Assembly (NCBI RefSeq): GCF_900232995.1
Contig: NZ_OCVX01000005.1
Span: 409,978 to 473,977 of the forward strand
Direction: 5' to 3'
Origin: Mycobacterium simulans
GTDB taxonomy: Bacteria > Actinomycetota > Actinomycetes > Mycobacteriales > Mycobacteriaceae
Length of the DNA: 64,000 nt
The translations under genes were made by a program, and so were the position numbers. The notes beneath the pieces were generated by a model. It was not told the DNA's origin. It saw only the letters and a program-made list of their open reading frames with translations, and made no database searches. Shown here one piece after another: positions 1-8,585 of this stretch; position 1 is the stretch's first letter; each line of letters opens with the position of its first letter.

Positions 1-322
1 AGCCACCGCCTACACCGCACGCCCCAAAGCCACCCCCGGGCAACGCCTCGACACACACAACCGCGTCCGCAACGACCGCATCGACCAATACGGAAAACTC
101 ACCCTGCGCCACGCCGGGCGCCTGCACCACATCGGCATCGGCCGAACCCACGCCCGCACCCGCGTCCTCGTCCTCGTCCTCGTCCTCGTTCAAGACCTCA
201 ACATCAGAATCATCAACGCCACCACCGGCGAACTCCTCCGCCAGCTAACACTGGACCCCACCAGGGACTACCAACCCCGCGGCGTCCCCGGCAACCGCCC
301 AAAAAAGAAACCCGAACCCTAA
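1..322 (+). pseudogene. IS481-type transposase, C-terminal part (cut by window edge)
   Basis: Reading frame 2 is open from the window edge to a TAA at 320-322 and encodes about 106 residues. The stretch AYTARPKATPG followed by LRHAGRLHHIGIGR and a Lys/Pro-rich tail (NRPKKKPEP) resembles the end of the integrase-core (DDE) transposases of IS481-family elements common in mycobacteria. The catalytic residues would lie upstream of the window, so I cannot say whether the gene is intact. A hexamer (GTCCTC) repeated four times at 164-187 encodes a Val-Leu run. No such element sits before the gltX tRNAs in H37Rv as I recall it, so it is probably an acquired insertion. The family call comes from sequence resemblance only. 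Confidence 0.6.
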
Positions 323-324
323 AC

Positions 325-379
325 GGATCTTCGGATTCCAGCGGGGTCCGGTGCGGGCCCCGCTGGAATCCGAAGATCC
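325..379. repeat. Perfect 22-bp inverted repeat (hairpin) after the transposase
   Basis: Arms at 325-346 and 358-379 are exactly complementary over 22 bp and flank an 11-nt loop. The hairpin begins three bases after the transposase stop codon. No T-tract follows on either strand, so it is not a canonical intrinsic terminator. It could end transcription of the element, mark its end, or be a separate palindromic repeat. Confidence 0.8.
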
Positions 380-410
380 ACTATTCCGATGTCTTGAGAC
401 ATCACAACTG

Positions 411-483
411 TAGCCCCGATGGGATTCGAACCCACGCTACCGCCGTGAGAGGGCGGCGTCCTAGGCCGCTAGACGACGGGGCC
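411..483 (-). tRNA. tRNA-Glu (anticodon CTC)
   Basis: The reverse complement folds as a 73-nt cloverleaf. The acceptor arm is GGCCCCG paired with CGGGGCT, the anticodon stem is CCGCC/GGCGG around a loop carrying CTC, and the T-arm contains GGTTCGAATCC. CCA is not encoded. It lies beside tRNA-Gln and just downstream of gltX, the synthetase that charges it, as in other mycobacteria. Confidence 0.93.
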
Positions 484-556
484 GTAACCGATCCGAGCTG
501 TCAGCATAGCTCACCCCGGTAAGCGCACCTAATCGCTTTGCCGCGGTGAGACTTTG

Positions 557-628
557 CTGGGGTACCAGGACTCGAACCTAGAATGGCTGAACCAGAATCA
601 GCTGTGTTGCCAATTACACCATACCCCA
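557..628 (-). tRNA. tRNA-Gln (anticodon CTG)
   Basis: A 72-nt cloverleaf on the minus strand. The acceptor arm is TGGGGTA/TACCCCA with discriminator G, the anticodon stem is GCTGA/TCAGC with loop TTCTGGT (anticodon CTG), and the T-arm contains GGTTCGAGTCC. In actinobacteria this tRNA is first mischarged with Glu and then amidated by GatCAB, whose genes (gatB, gatA, gatC) are all in this window. Confidence 0.93.
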
Positions 629-703
629 TTGGCTGCCTAAAACAGCTGGTCAGAGCGTTCTACCGATGCTGCTGCCAGCCGTTGTAGGCCGACGTGCACA
701 CTA

Positions 704-2167
704 TCAAAGATTTGGGTCGCAGCGCTCACGTGCGGCCCGTAGCCGCTGCAGGCTGCGGTCGCGCCCGAGTAGCTCCAGCGATTCGAACAGCGGCGGGCTC
801 ACCGTGGTTCCGGTAGCGGCGACGCGGATCGGGCCGAACGCCTTACGGGGTTTGAGACCGAGGCCTTCGATCAGTGCGACCTTGAGGGCGGCCTCAATGC
901 GCGCCGTGGTCCAGTCCGTCACGCCCTCCAGCGCGGCAAGCGCGGCATCGAGCACCGGACCCGCGTCCGGACCCAACTCCTTAGCGGCGGCCTTGGGGTC
1001 GATGGCGTACTGGTCGTCGTTGAGAAACTTCAGCAGATTCCACGCGTCACCGAGCACGACGATGCGGGTCTGCACCAGTTCAGCAGCCGCGGCGAATTCC
1101 GGGTCGCTCAGCTCGATGTGATGGCCATGTGTGTCCAAGTAGTCGCGCAGCCTGACGGTGAAGTCGGCAATGTCGAGCATCCGAATGTGCTCGGCGTTGA
1201 GCGCGTCGGCCTTCTTCTGGTCGAACCGGGCGGGGTTTGAGTTGACGTCTACGACGTCGAACGCCGCCACCATCTCGTCGAGGCTGAACAGGTCGCGATC
1301 GTCGGCGATCGCCCAGCCAAGCAAAGCAAGGTAATTCAGCAGCCCCTCGGGGATGAAGCCCCGGTCGCGATGGGCGAATAGATTCGACTGCGGGTCGCGC
1401 TTGGAGAGTTTCTTGGTCCCCTCCCCCAATACCGTCGGCAGGTGGGCGAATTCCGGAACCCGATCGGCGACCCCGATGCGGATCAACGCCTGATACAACG
1501 CCAGCTGCCGCGGAGTCGACGGCAGCAGGTCCTCGCCACGCAGCACATGGGTGATCTTCATCAGCGCGTCGTCACACGGGTTGACCAAGGTGTACAACGG
1601 ATCTCCGTTGGCTCGGGTCAACGCGAAATCGGGCACCGAGCCGGCCGCGAACGTGGTGGGCCCGCGCACCAGATCGTTCCAGCTGAGATCTTCGTCAGGC
1701 ATCCGCAGCCGCACCACCGGCTTACGCCCCTCCGCCAGGTACGCGGCTCGCTGCGAGTGGGTCAGGTGTCGGTCGAAATTGTCGTAGCCCAGCTTGGGGT
1801 TGCGGCCGGCGGCGACATGGCGGGCCTCGACCTCCTCGGGTGTCGAAAAGGCGTAGTAGGCCTCTCCCGCCGCGAGCAGCCGATCCACTACGTCGCGGTA
1901 GAGATCGCCGCGCTGCGATTGCCGATACGGGCCGTATGGTCCGCCCACCTCGGGGCCCTCATCCCAGTTCAGGCCGAGCCAGCGCAGCGCGTCGAGCAGC
2001 GCCAAATAGCTTTCCTCGCTGTCGCGCTCGGCATCGGTGTCCTCAATGCGAAAGACGAAGGTGCCGCCCGTGTGTCGGGCATAGGCCCAATTGAACAACG
2101 CGGTGCGGACCATCCCGACATGGGGAATGCCGGTGGGCGACGGGCAGAACCGAACACGTACTGTCAC
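704..2167 (-). CDS. gltX: Glutamyl-tRNA synthetase
   Basis: Class I aminoacyl-tRNA synthetase that attaches glutamate to tRNA-Glu; in organisms lacking GlnRS it also loads tRNA-Gln for GatCAB. The 487-residue length fits the family. The HIGH-type motif is HVGM at residues 16-19 after FCPSPTG, and the KMSKS equivalent is KLSKR at 253-257. The start is GTG, overlapping by 4 nt (GTGA) the stop of the upstream fumarylacetoacetase-family gene, so the two are co-transcribed. The tRNA-Glu and tRNA-Gln genes follow directly on the same strand. Orthologue of Rv2992c. Confidence 0.95.
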   Translation of the reverse strand: MTVRVRFCPSPTGIPHVGMVRTALFNWAYARHTGGTFVFRIEDTDAERDSEESYLALLDALRWLGLNWDEGPEVGGPYGPYRQSQRGDLYRDVVDRLLAAGEAYYAFSTPEEVEARHVAAGRNPKLGYDNFDRHLTHSQRAAYLAEGRKPVVRLRMPDEDLSWNDLVRGPTTFAAGSVPDFALTRANGDPLYTLVNPCDDALMKITHVLRGEDLLPSTPRQLALYQALIRIGVADRVPEFAHLPTVLGEGTKKLSKRDPQSNLFAHRDRGFIPEGLLNYLALLGWAIADDRDLFSLDEMVAAFDVVDVNSNPARFDQKKADALNAEHIRMLDIADFTVRLRDYLDTHGHHIELSDPEFAAAAELVQTRIVVLGDAWNLLKFLNDDQYAIDPKAAAKELGPDAGPVLDAALAALEGVTDWTTARIEAALKVALIEGLGLKPRKAFGPIRVAATGTTVSPPLFESLELLGRDRSLQRLRAARERCDPNL

Positions 2168-2961
2168 GACTTTCCTTTGCGGACCACGGGATTGGTTAGG
2201 GTGCCGATTCCCTCGACGGTGACCGAAACGGTGTCACCGTCCTCGATGGGACCGACTCCTGCGGGCGTACCGGTAAGAATGAGATCACCTGGCAGCAACG
2301 TCATTACGGCTGAGATCCATTCCACGATGGCGCCGACGTCGTGGATCATCAGCGAGGTCCGGCTGTGCTGCTTTACTGCGCCATTGACCTCGGTGCGCAG
2401 CTCGAGATCGGCCGGGTCGACATCGGTGATGATCCACGGCCCGACCGGGCAGAAGGTGTCGTGTCCCTTCGCCCGCGTCCATTGGCCGTCGGATTTCTGC
2501 TGATCGCGGGCCGACACGTCGTTGCCGATGGTGTAGCCGAGGATGTTGTCGGCGGCTTGTGCCGCTGGGACGTCCTTGCACGGCCGGCCAATCACAATCG
2601 CGAGCTCACCCTCGAAGTGCACCGGTGATGCGTTGGCGGGCAACCGAATCGGCACATTGGGTCCGATAATTGCGGTGTTGGGCTTGAGGAATATCACCGG
2701 GTCCGCCGGTGCCGGGCCAGTGAGGCCGCCCATCTCGGCGATGTGATCGGCATAGTTTTTGCCGACACAGACCACCTTGCTGGCCAATATCGGGGCCAGC
2801 AACCGGACGTCGGCCAGCGGCCACGAGCGGCCGGTGAAGGTCGGTGCGCCAAACGGGTGCTCGGCGATCTCGCGAGCGGTCATCGTGCCTGGGTCGTCCA
2901 ACTCGCCGTCGATGCTGGCGAAAGCGACCCCGTCAGGGCTGGCGATTCGACCAAGGCGCAT
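2164..2961 (-). CDS. Fumarylacetoacetate hydrolase-family protein (Rv2993c-like)
   Basis: Member of the FAH superfamily (hydratase/isomerase/decarboxylase acting on 2-oxo-enoic acids; older annotation: 2-hydroxyhepta-2,4-diene-1,7-dioate isomerase). Visible family motifs are VGKNYADH, HFEGELAIVIGR (acidic metal ligands), GNDVSARDQQ, KGHDTFCPVGPW and TGTPAGVG. I chose the ATG at 2961 (265 aa, N-terminus MRLGRIASPDG) because this segment is conserved in the family; an internal ATG 26 codons later gives the 239-residue form annotated in H37Rv. The open frame runs further upstream, but that extension has no family resemblance. It overlaps gltX by 4 nt. The exact substrate is unknown. Confidence 0.82.
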   Translation of the reverse strand: MRLGRIASPDGVAFASIDGELDDPGTMTAREIAEHPFGAPTFTGRSWPLADVRLLAPILASKVVCVGKNYADHIAEMGGLTGPAPADPVIFLKPNTAIIGPNVPIRLPANASPVHFEGELAIVIGRPCKDVPAAQAADNILGYTIGNDVSARDQQKSDGQWTRAKGHDTFCPVGPWIITDVDPADLELRTEVNGAVKQHSRTSLMIHDVGAIVEWISAVMTLLPGDLILTGTPAGVGPIEDGDTVSVTVEGIGTLTNPVVRKGKS

Positions 2962-3196
2962 TCGGATGAGCCTAGCCGGGTGACGATGCGGGCCCGCAGG
3001 GCCCGAGGAGCAGGCCGGCAATCCAGCACTGCGGCGGTCGCGAGCCCGGCTTAGCCGGGTGAGACGGCTCGACCTCAAACTCGATAGCACATGCGCTATC
3101 AACGTCGAGGCTGCAAAATGGCTGACCGCACCCCCAGCAGCGATGCGCAAACTCCGCATGCCATCAGGTCCCACCCGCCTGTGCGAGCATGGGTGG

Positions 3197-4447
3197 ATGT
3201 CGAACGTCCCGGCCAGCGCCGGCGCACGTTGGTCGATCGTCATCATCTCGCTGGGAGTGACGGCGAGTTCTTTCGTGTTCATCAACGGCGTCGCATTCCT
3301 GATCCCCGCGCTCAAAGCCACGCGCGATGCCTCGCTGACCGAAGCCGGTCTGTTGTCGTCGATGCCGAGCTGGGGCATGGTAATCACGCTGGTCGGCTGG
3401 GGCTACGTACTGGACCGTGTGGGCGAGCGGATTGTGATGACCGTGGGCTCGGCGCTCCCCGCGATTGCGGCCTATGCCGCGGCTTCGGTCGATTCGTTGG
3501 TGCTGATGGGGTTCTTTTTGTTCCTCGGCGGCATGGCCGCCGCCAGTTGTAACAGCGCCGGTGGCCGGCTGGTTTCCGGCTGGTTCCCGCCACAGCAGCG
3601 CGGACTGGCCATGGGTATCCGACAGACCGCTCAGCCGCTGGGAATCGCTGTGGGTGCGTTGGTTATTCCCGAACTGGCCGAACGAAGTCCACACACGGGC
3701 TTGATGTTTCCCGCAGCGGCATGCACGGTGGCGGCGGTGGCCAGCCTCATCGGCGTCGTCGATCCGCCACGGAAATCCCGCAAGGCGGCCACCCAAGCGG
3801 AATTGGCCAATCCGTATCGCGGGTCGTCGGTGTTGTGGCGAATTCACGTGGTATCAGCGCTGCTGATGATGCCGCAGACGGCGACCGTCACATTCATGCT
3901 GGTGTGGCTGATGAATCACCATGGCTGGTCGACCGCGGCGGCCGGCGGCTTGGTGACCATCTCGCAGCTGCTCGGAGCGGTGGGCCGCGTCGCCGTCGGC
4001 CGCTGGTCAGATCGCGTCGGCTCCCGGATGCGCCCGGTCCGCGTCATCGCCATTGCCGCCGCGTTGGCGCTGTTCTCGTTGGCCCTCACCGACAACATCG
4101 GATCGCGTTACGACGTATTGCTCATGATCACGATCTCTGTTCTCGCGGTGTTGGACAACGGACTGGAGGCCACCGCGATCACCGAGTACGCCGGACAATT
4201 CTGGAGCGGTCGCGCGCTGGGCGCCCAGAACACCACGCAGCGGCTGGCGGCCGCTGCCGGGCCACCCCTCTTCGGTGCGCTGATCAGCACGTCCGCCTAT
4301 CCGCTGGCGTGGGCGCTATGCGGTTTGTTCCCGCTGGCAGCGGTGCCGCTGGTGCCGACCCGATTGCTGCCGCCGGGGCTGGAGACTACAGCTGATGGCC
4401 CGGCTCCCCCGCAGACGGCTCCGCCGTCTGCATCGTCGCCGGGCTAA
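3197..4447 (+). CDS. Major facilitator superfamily transporter (Rv2994-like)
   Basis: A very hydrophobic protein of about 416 residues with roughly 12 predicted membrane segments in two halves. MFS signatures include GWGYVLDRVGER after helix 2 and GRWSDRVGSRMRP in the matching loop of the second half. The Rv2994 orthologue is an MFS protein with no proven substrate. I chose the ATG at 3197 (MSNVPASAGARWS) because it immediately precedes the first hydrophobic helix; an open frame extends upstream to 3059, so the N-terminus is uncertain. Its stop overlaps that of the convergent leuB by 4 nt. Confidence 0.8.
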   Translation: MSNVPASAGARWSIVIISLGVTASSFVFINGVAFLIPALKATRDASLTEAGLLSSMPSWGMVITLVGWGYVLDRVGERIVMTVGSALPAIAAYAAASVDSLVLMGFFLFLGGMAAASCNSAGGRLVSGWFPPQQRGLAMGIRQTAQPLGIAVGALVIPELAERSPHTGLMFPAAACTVAAVASLIGVVDPPRKSRKAATQAELANPYRGSSVLWRIHVVSALLMMPQTATVTFMLVWLMNHHGWSTAAAGGLVTISQLLGAVGRVAVGRWSDRVGSRMRPVRVIAIAAALALFSLALTDNIGSRYDVLLMITISVLAVLDNGLEATAITEYAGQFWSGRALGAQNTTQRLAAAAGPPLFGALISTSAYPLAWALCGLFPLAAVPLVPTRLLPPGLETTADGPAPPQTAPPSASSPG

Positions 4448-5460
4448 AGCGCGGCGGCAATCCGTTCGCCGACATCGCTGGTGGCAAGCCGTTCGTTCCC
4501 GCGACTTGCCAGGTAGGTCTCGACCGCTCGGTCCACCCGGGCAGCGGCGTCGTCCTCGCCGAGGTGGGCAAGCAGCAGCGCCACCGACATGATCGCCGCG
4601 GTCGGATCGGCGATGCCCTGACCGGCGATATCTGGCGCGCTGCCATGCACCGGCTCGAACATCGACGGATTGGTCCGGGTGGCGTCGATATTTCCACTGG
4701 CGGCCAAGCCGATACCACCGCACACCGCCGCGGCCAGGTCGGTGATGATGTCGCCGAACAGGTTGTCGGTGACAATCACGTCAAAACGACTGGGGTCGGT
4801 GATCATGTGGATGGTGGCCGCGTCCACGTGTTGATACGCGATCTCGACGTCGGGGTACTTCTCGCCGACCTCCTGCACGGTTCGCCACCACAGCGCCCCG
4901 GCGAACGTCAGCACATTGTTCTTGTGCACCAGTGTCAGGTGCTTGCGACGCTGGTGGGCCCGCTCGAACGCGTCTTGTACCACGCGACGCACGCCGAACG
5001 CGGTGTTGACGCTGACCTCGGTGGCCACTTCGTTCGCCGTGCCAACCCGAATCGCGCCCCCGGTACCCGTGTACGGCCCCTCGGTCCCCTCGCGCACCAC
5101 GACGAAGTCGATGCTGGGGTCGCCCGCCAGTGGGCTGCGCACCCCGGGGTACAGCCGGGCGGGTCGCAGATTGATGTGGTGATCCAGCTCGAAGCGCAGC
5201 CGCAGCAACAGCCCGCGCTCCAGCACGCCGCTGGGGACCGACGGGTCACCGATCGCCCCGAGCAGAATGGCGTCGTGTTCGCGCAGTTCCGGCACCACCG
5301 AGTCCGGTAGCACTTCGCCGGTGGCATGGAAGCGTCGCGCACCGAGGTCGTAGCTGGTTTTCTCCACGCCAGGCAGGACGGCGTCGAGAACCTTAACGGC
5401 TTCGGCGATTACCTCCGGACCGATGCCGTCGCCGGCGATGACGGCCAGCTTCAGCTTCAC
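4444..5460 (-). CDS. leuB: 3-isopropylmalate dehydrogenase
   Basis: Catalyses NAD-dependent oxidation and decarboxylation of 3-isopropylmalate in leucine synthesis (cytosolic, homodimer). At 338 residues it matches the actinobacterial form. It has the N-terminal AGDGIGPE, a catalytic Lys in LVHKNNVL near residue 180, and the isocitrate/isopropylmalate dehydrogenase signature (DNLFGDIITDLAAA) from about residue 232. The ATG overlaps the stop of upstream serA by 4 nt, implying a serA-leuB operon. Orthologue of Rv2995c. Confidence 0.95.
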   Translation of the reverse strand: MKLKLAVIAGDGIGPEVIAEAVKVLDAVLPGVEKTSYDLGARRFHATGEVLPDSVVPELREHDAILLGAIGDPSVPSGVLERGLLLRLRFELDHHINLRPARLYPGVRSPLAGDPSIDFVVVREGTEGPYTGTGGAIRVGTANEVATEVSVNTAFGVRRVVQDAFERAHQRRKHLTLVHKNNVLTFAGALWWRTVQEVGEKYPDVEIAYQHVDAATIHMITDPSRFDVIVTDNLFGDIITDLAAAVCGGIGLAASGNIDATRTNPSMFEPVHGSAPDIAGQGIADPTAAIMSVALLLAHLGEDDAAARVDRAVETYLASRGNERLATSDVGERIAAAL

Positions 5461-7043
5461 GAAAGATCAACCACCTCAAGCCGGTTAGCGCCCACGGCCT
5501 CGCTGATCGCCGACCGCACATCGTCGGGCACGTCCTGATCCAGCCGCAGCAGAATCGTCGCGCCGGGGCCCTCGGCGTCCTCGGACAGCTGCGCGGCTTG
5601 GATGTTCACCCCGGCCGCGCCGAGCAAGGTGCCGATCTTGCCAAGTGCGCCAGGCTGATCGATGTAGTTGATCACCAGGTTCGTCCCCTGGGCGCGAAGG
5701 TCGAAGTTGCGGCCGTTGATTTGCACGATCTTTTCCGTCAGTTGCGGCCCCGACAGCGTGCCTGCGACATTGACGACCGAGCCGTCGGCGGCGACGCCGC
5801 GAACATCGACCATGCTGCGGTGGTTGGGGCTTTCGCTGGCCTTGGTGATCTCGGCGGTTACGCCACGTTCGGCCGCCAGGGCCGGCGCGTTGACGAACGT
5901 CACCGGATCTTCGATGACAGCCGAGAACAGGCCGCGCAGCGCCGAAAGCTTGAGTACCTCGACCTCTTCAGCGGCCAGCTCACCGCGCACCTGCACCGAC
6001 AACGACACCGGCAGTTCGTCGGACAACGCGGCAACCAGCACCCCGAGTTTGCGCGCCAGATCCAGCCACGGCGCGACCTCCTCGTTGACCACTCCGCCGC
6101 CGACGTTGACCGCGTCCGGAACGAACTCTCCGGCCAGAGCCAGTCGCACGCTCTCGGCGACATCGGTGCCGGCGCGGTCCTGGGCCTCAGCGGTGGAGGC
6201 CCCGAGGTGCGGCGTGACTACCACCTGCGGCAGCTCGAAAAGCGGACTGTCGGTGCAGGGTTCGGTGGCGAAGACATCGAGGCCAGCGGCCCGCACATGT
6301 CTGCTGATGATCGCGTCGGCCAGCGCGGCCTCGTCCACCAGGCCGCCGCGCGCGGCGTTGACGATGATGACACCCGGCTTGGTTTTGGCAAGGGCATCCT
6401 TGTCGATCAGGCCTGCGGTCTCGGGCGTCTTGGGCAGGTGCACCGAGATGAAGTCGGCTTGGGTGAGTAGCTCGTCCAACGACATCAGCTCGATGCCCAG
6501 CTGCGCCGCCCGTGCGGGCGACACATACGGGTCGTAGGCGACGATGTGCGCGCCGAAGGCTGCGATCCGCTGGGCGACTAGCTGCCCGATCCGGCCCAGA
6601 CCCACCACGCCGACGGTCTTGCCGAAGATCTCAGTGCCCGAAAACGACGACCGCTTCCAGGCGCGCTCACGCAGCGAAGCGTCCGCCGCCGCGATCTGGC
6701 GGGATGCGGCCAGCAGCAGCGCAATAGCGTGTTCGGCGGCGCTGTGAATGTTCGATGTCGGGGCATTGACCACGAGCACGCCGCGGGCCGTGGCCGCGTC
6801 CACATCGACGTTGTCCAGCCCGACGCCGGCGCGGGCGACGATCTTCAGCTTCGAGGCCGCGGCGAGCACTTCGGCGTCCACGGTGGTCGCCGATCGCACC
6901 AGCAGCGCGTCGGCCTCGGGCACTGCGGCCAGCAGCTTTTCCCGGTCCGGACCGTCTACCCAGCGCACCTCAACCTGGTCTCCCAGGGCAGCGACCGTTG
7001 ATTGGGCGAGTTTGTCGGCGATTAAGACAACAGGCAAGTTCAC
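5457..7043 (-). CDS. serA: D-3-phosphoglycerate dehydrogenase
   Basis: First step of serine synthesis: NAD-dependent oxidation of 3-phosphoglycerate. The 528-residue protein is the long type, with a substrate/NAD-binding core (GLGRIG at 148-153; catalytic His in TPHLGAST at 279), an intervening allosteric-substrate-binding domain (about 320-450), and a C-terminal ACT domain (about 455-528) that binds serine for feedback control. This matches the M. tuberculosis enzyme Rv2996c. It is the first gene of a serA-leuB pair, overlapping leuB by 4 nt. Confidence 0.95.
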   Translation of the reverse strand: MNLPVVLIADKLAQSTVAALGDQVEVRWVDGPDREKLLAAVPEADALLVRSATTVDAEVLAAASKLKIVARAGVGLDNVDVDAATARGVLVVNAPTSNIHSAAEHAIALLLAASRQIAAADASLRERAWKRSSFSGTEIFGKTVGVVGLGRIGQLVAQRIAAFGAHIVAYDPYVSPARAAQLGIELMSLDELLTQADFISVHLPKTPETAGLIDKDALAKTKPGVIIVNAARGGLVDEAALADAIISRHVRAAGLDVFATEPCTDSPLFELPQVVVTPHLGASTAEAQDRAGTDVAESVRLALAGEFVPDAVNVGGGVVNEEVAPWLDLARKLGVLVAALSDELPVSLSVQVRGELAAEEVEVLKLSALRGLFSAVIEDPVTFVNAPALAAERGVTAEITKASESPNHRSMVDVRGVAADGSVVNVAGTLSGPQLTEKIVQINGRNFDLRAQGTNLVINYIDQPGALGKIGTLLGAAGVNIQAAQLSEDAEGPGATILLRLDQDVPDDVRSAISEAVGANRLEVVDLS

Positions 7044-7061
7044 GCGGCCAGCGTAGTCGGA

Positions 7062-7105
7062 GATCGCAAGCGCGGCAGAGCCGGGCGCAGCGGGTCGCCG
7101 CCATC
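7062..7105. repeat. Single copy of the dispersed GC-rich repeat that is tandem at 13.4 kb
   Basis: In the serA/Rv2997 intergenic gap a 44-nt stretch beginning GATCGCAAGCGCGGC matches the core of the 56-bp tandem unit at 13382-13600 at about 40 positions. It shows that the unit is a dispersed intergenic repeat, not unique to the tandem locus. Confidence 0.75.
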
Positions 7106-7154
7106 GAGCTCAGTCGGGGATGCCGCCGTCGGCAGAGTCGGCTGTAATCGGAGT

Positions 7155-8585
7155 GTGGACGTCACCGTCGTCGGCAGCGGGCCCAACGGGCTGGCCCTGG
7201 CCGTAATTTGTGCCCGAGCAGGTCTGAAAGTCCAGGTCGTCGAGGCCCAACCTACCTTTGGTGGCGGCGCCCGCAGCGCGGCCGACATCGAATTTGACGG
7301 AGTCTTACACGACGTGTGTTCGGCGGTGCACCCGCTGGCATTGGCGTCACCGTTTTTCGCCGAGTTCGACCTGGCCGCCCGCGGCGTGACGCTGGAGGTA
7401 CCGGAGATCTCTTACGCCAACCCGTTGCCGGGACGGCCGGCGGCGATTGCCTATCGCGATATCGACCGCACCTGCGCCGAGTTGGACGACGGTGTGTCGT
7501 GGCGGCGCCTGATCGGGACGTTGGTGATGAACTCCGATGCCGTCGTCGCATTCCTGCTCGGCAATAAACGGTCGATGCCCGATGCGTTGCTGCCTGTCAT
7601 CCGCCTCGGGCTGCGGATAGTGGCCCAGGGCACCCCGGCGTGGCGGTCGCTGGTTGGCGAAGACGCTCGTGCGTTGTTCACTGGCGTTGCCGCCCACGTG
7701 ATTTCGCGTTTGCCGTCATTGTCGTCAGCGGGCGCCGGGTTGTTGTTGGCGACGCTCGGCCACACGGTTGGCTGGCCGGTTCCGCTGGGCGGAACCCAAA
7801 CCATTACCGATGCCCTGATCGCCGATCTGCGGGCGCACGGTGGTGAACTAACAGCAGGCACCGAAGTCACCGAACCGCCGGGCGGTGTCGTCGCCTATGA
7901 CACGGCACCGACCGCGCTGCTGAGCATCTACGGTGACGCACTTCCGTCAAAGTACGCAAAAGCATTGCGCCGCTATCGTTTTGGACCTGGAGTCGCGAAG
8001 GTGGACTTCGTGCTCAGCGACGACATTCCGTGGTCGGACCCGCGGTTGCAGCGGGCGCCCACCCTGCACCTCGGTGGCACCCGCGAGCAGATGGCACGCG
8101 CCGAGGCAGACATTGCCGCCGGGCGTCACGCTGACTGGCCGATGGTGCTTGCCTCCTCGCCGCATATCGCCGACCCCGGTCGTATCGACGCGGGCGGCAA
8201 CCGCCCGCTGTGGACCTACGCCCACGTGCCGTCGGGATCCAGTCTCGACGCGACCGAGGCCGTGACCGCCGTCGTCGAGCGCTTCGCCCCGGGATTCCGC
8301 GACATCATCGTCGCGGCGCGCAGCGTGCCCGCCGCACGGATGTCGGACCACAACGCCAACTACGTCGGCGGCGATATCGGGGTGGGCGGCAACTCGACCT
8401 GGCGCGCGCTGGCCGGGCCCACCCCGCGGCTATACCCTTGGTGCACACCGCTTCCCAAGGTGTACCTGTGCTCGGCAGCCACCCCGCCCGGCGCCGGCGT
8501 GCATGGCATGGCCGGTTTCTACGCGGCGCGCACCCTGTTGCGACGGGAGTTCGGCATCACCGAAGTGCCTAAGCTGGCGCCATGA
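7155..8585 (+). CDS. FAD-dependent phytoene desaturase-like oxidoreductase (Rv2997-like)
   Basis: An Ala-rich 476-residue flavoprotein. The N-terminal dinucleotide-binding motif is VVGSGPNGLALAV (residues 5-17), followed by an acidic strand end (VVEAQPTFGGGARS) typical of the phytoene dehydrogenase/NAD(P)-binding-8 group. The C-terminal segment GAGVHGMAGFYAA is the second FAD contact region of that group. The start is GTG. The last codons overlap the downstream flavodoxin-like gene by 4 nt (ATGA), so two flavin-binding oxidoreductases are co-transcribed. The substrate is unknown. Confidence 0.82.
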   Translation: MDVTVVGSGPNGLALAVICARAGLKVQVVEAQPTFGGGARSAADIEFDGVLHDVCSAVHPLALASPFFAEFDLAARGVTLEVPEISYANPLPGRPAAIAYRDIDRTCAELDDGVSWRRLIGTLVMNSDAVVAFLLGNKRSMPDALLPVIRLGLRIVAQGTPAWRSLVGEDARALFTGVAAHVISRLPSLSSAGAGLLLATLGHTVGWPVPLGGTQTITDALIADLRAHGGELTAGTEVTEPPGGVVAYDTAPTALLSIYGDALPSKYAKALRRYRFGPGVAKVDFVLSDDIPWSDPRLQRAPTLHLGGTREQMARAEADIAAGRHADWPMVLASSPHIADPGRIDAGGNRPLWTYAHVPSGSSLDATEAVTAVVERFAPGFRDIIVAARSVPAARMSDHNANYVGGDIGVGGNSTWRALAGPTPRLYPWCTPLPKVYLCSAATPPGAGVHGMAGFYAARTLLRREFGITEVPKLAP

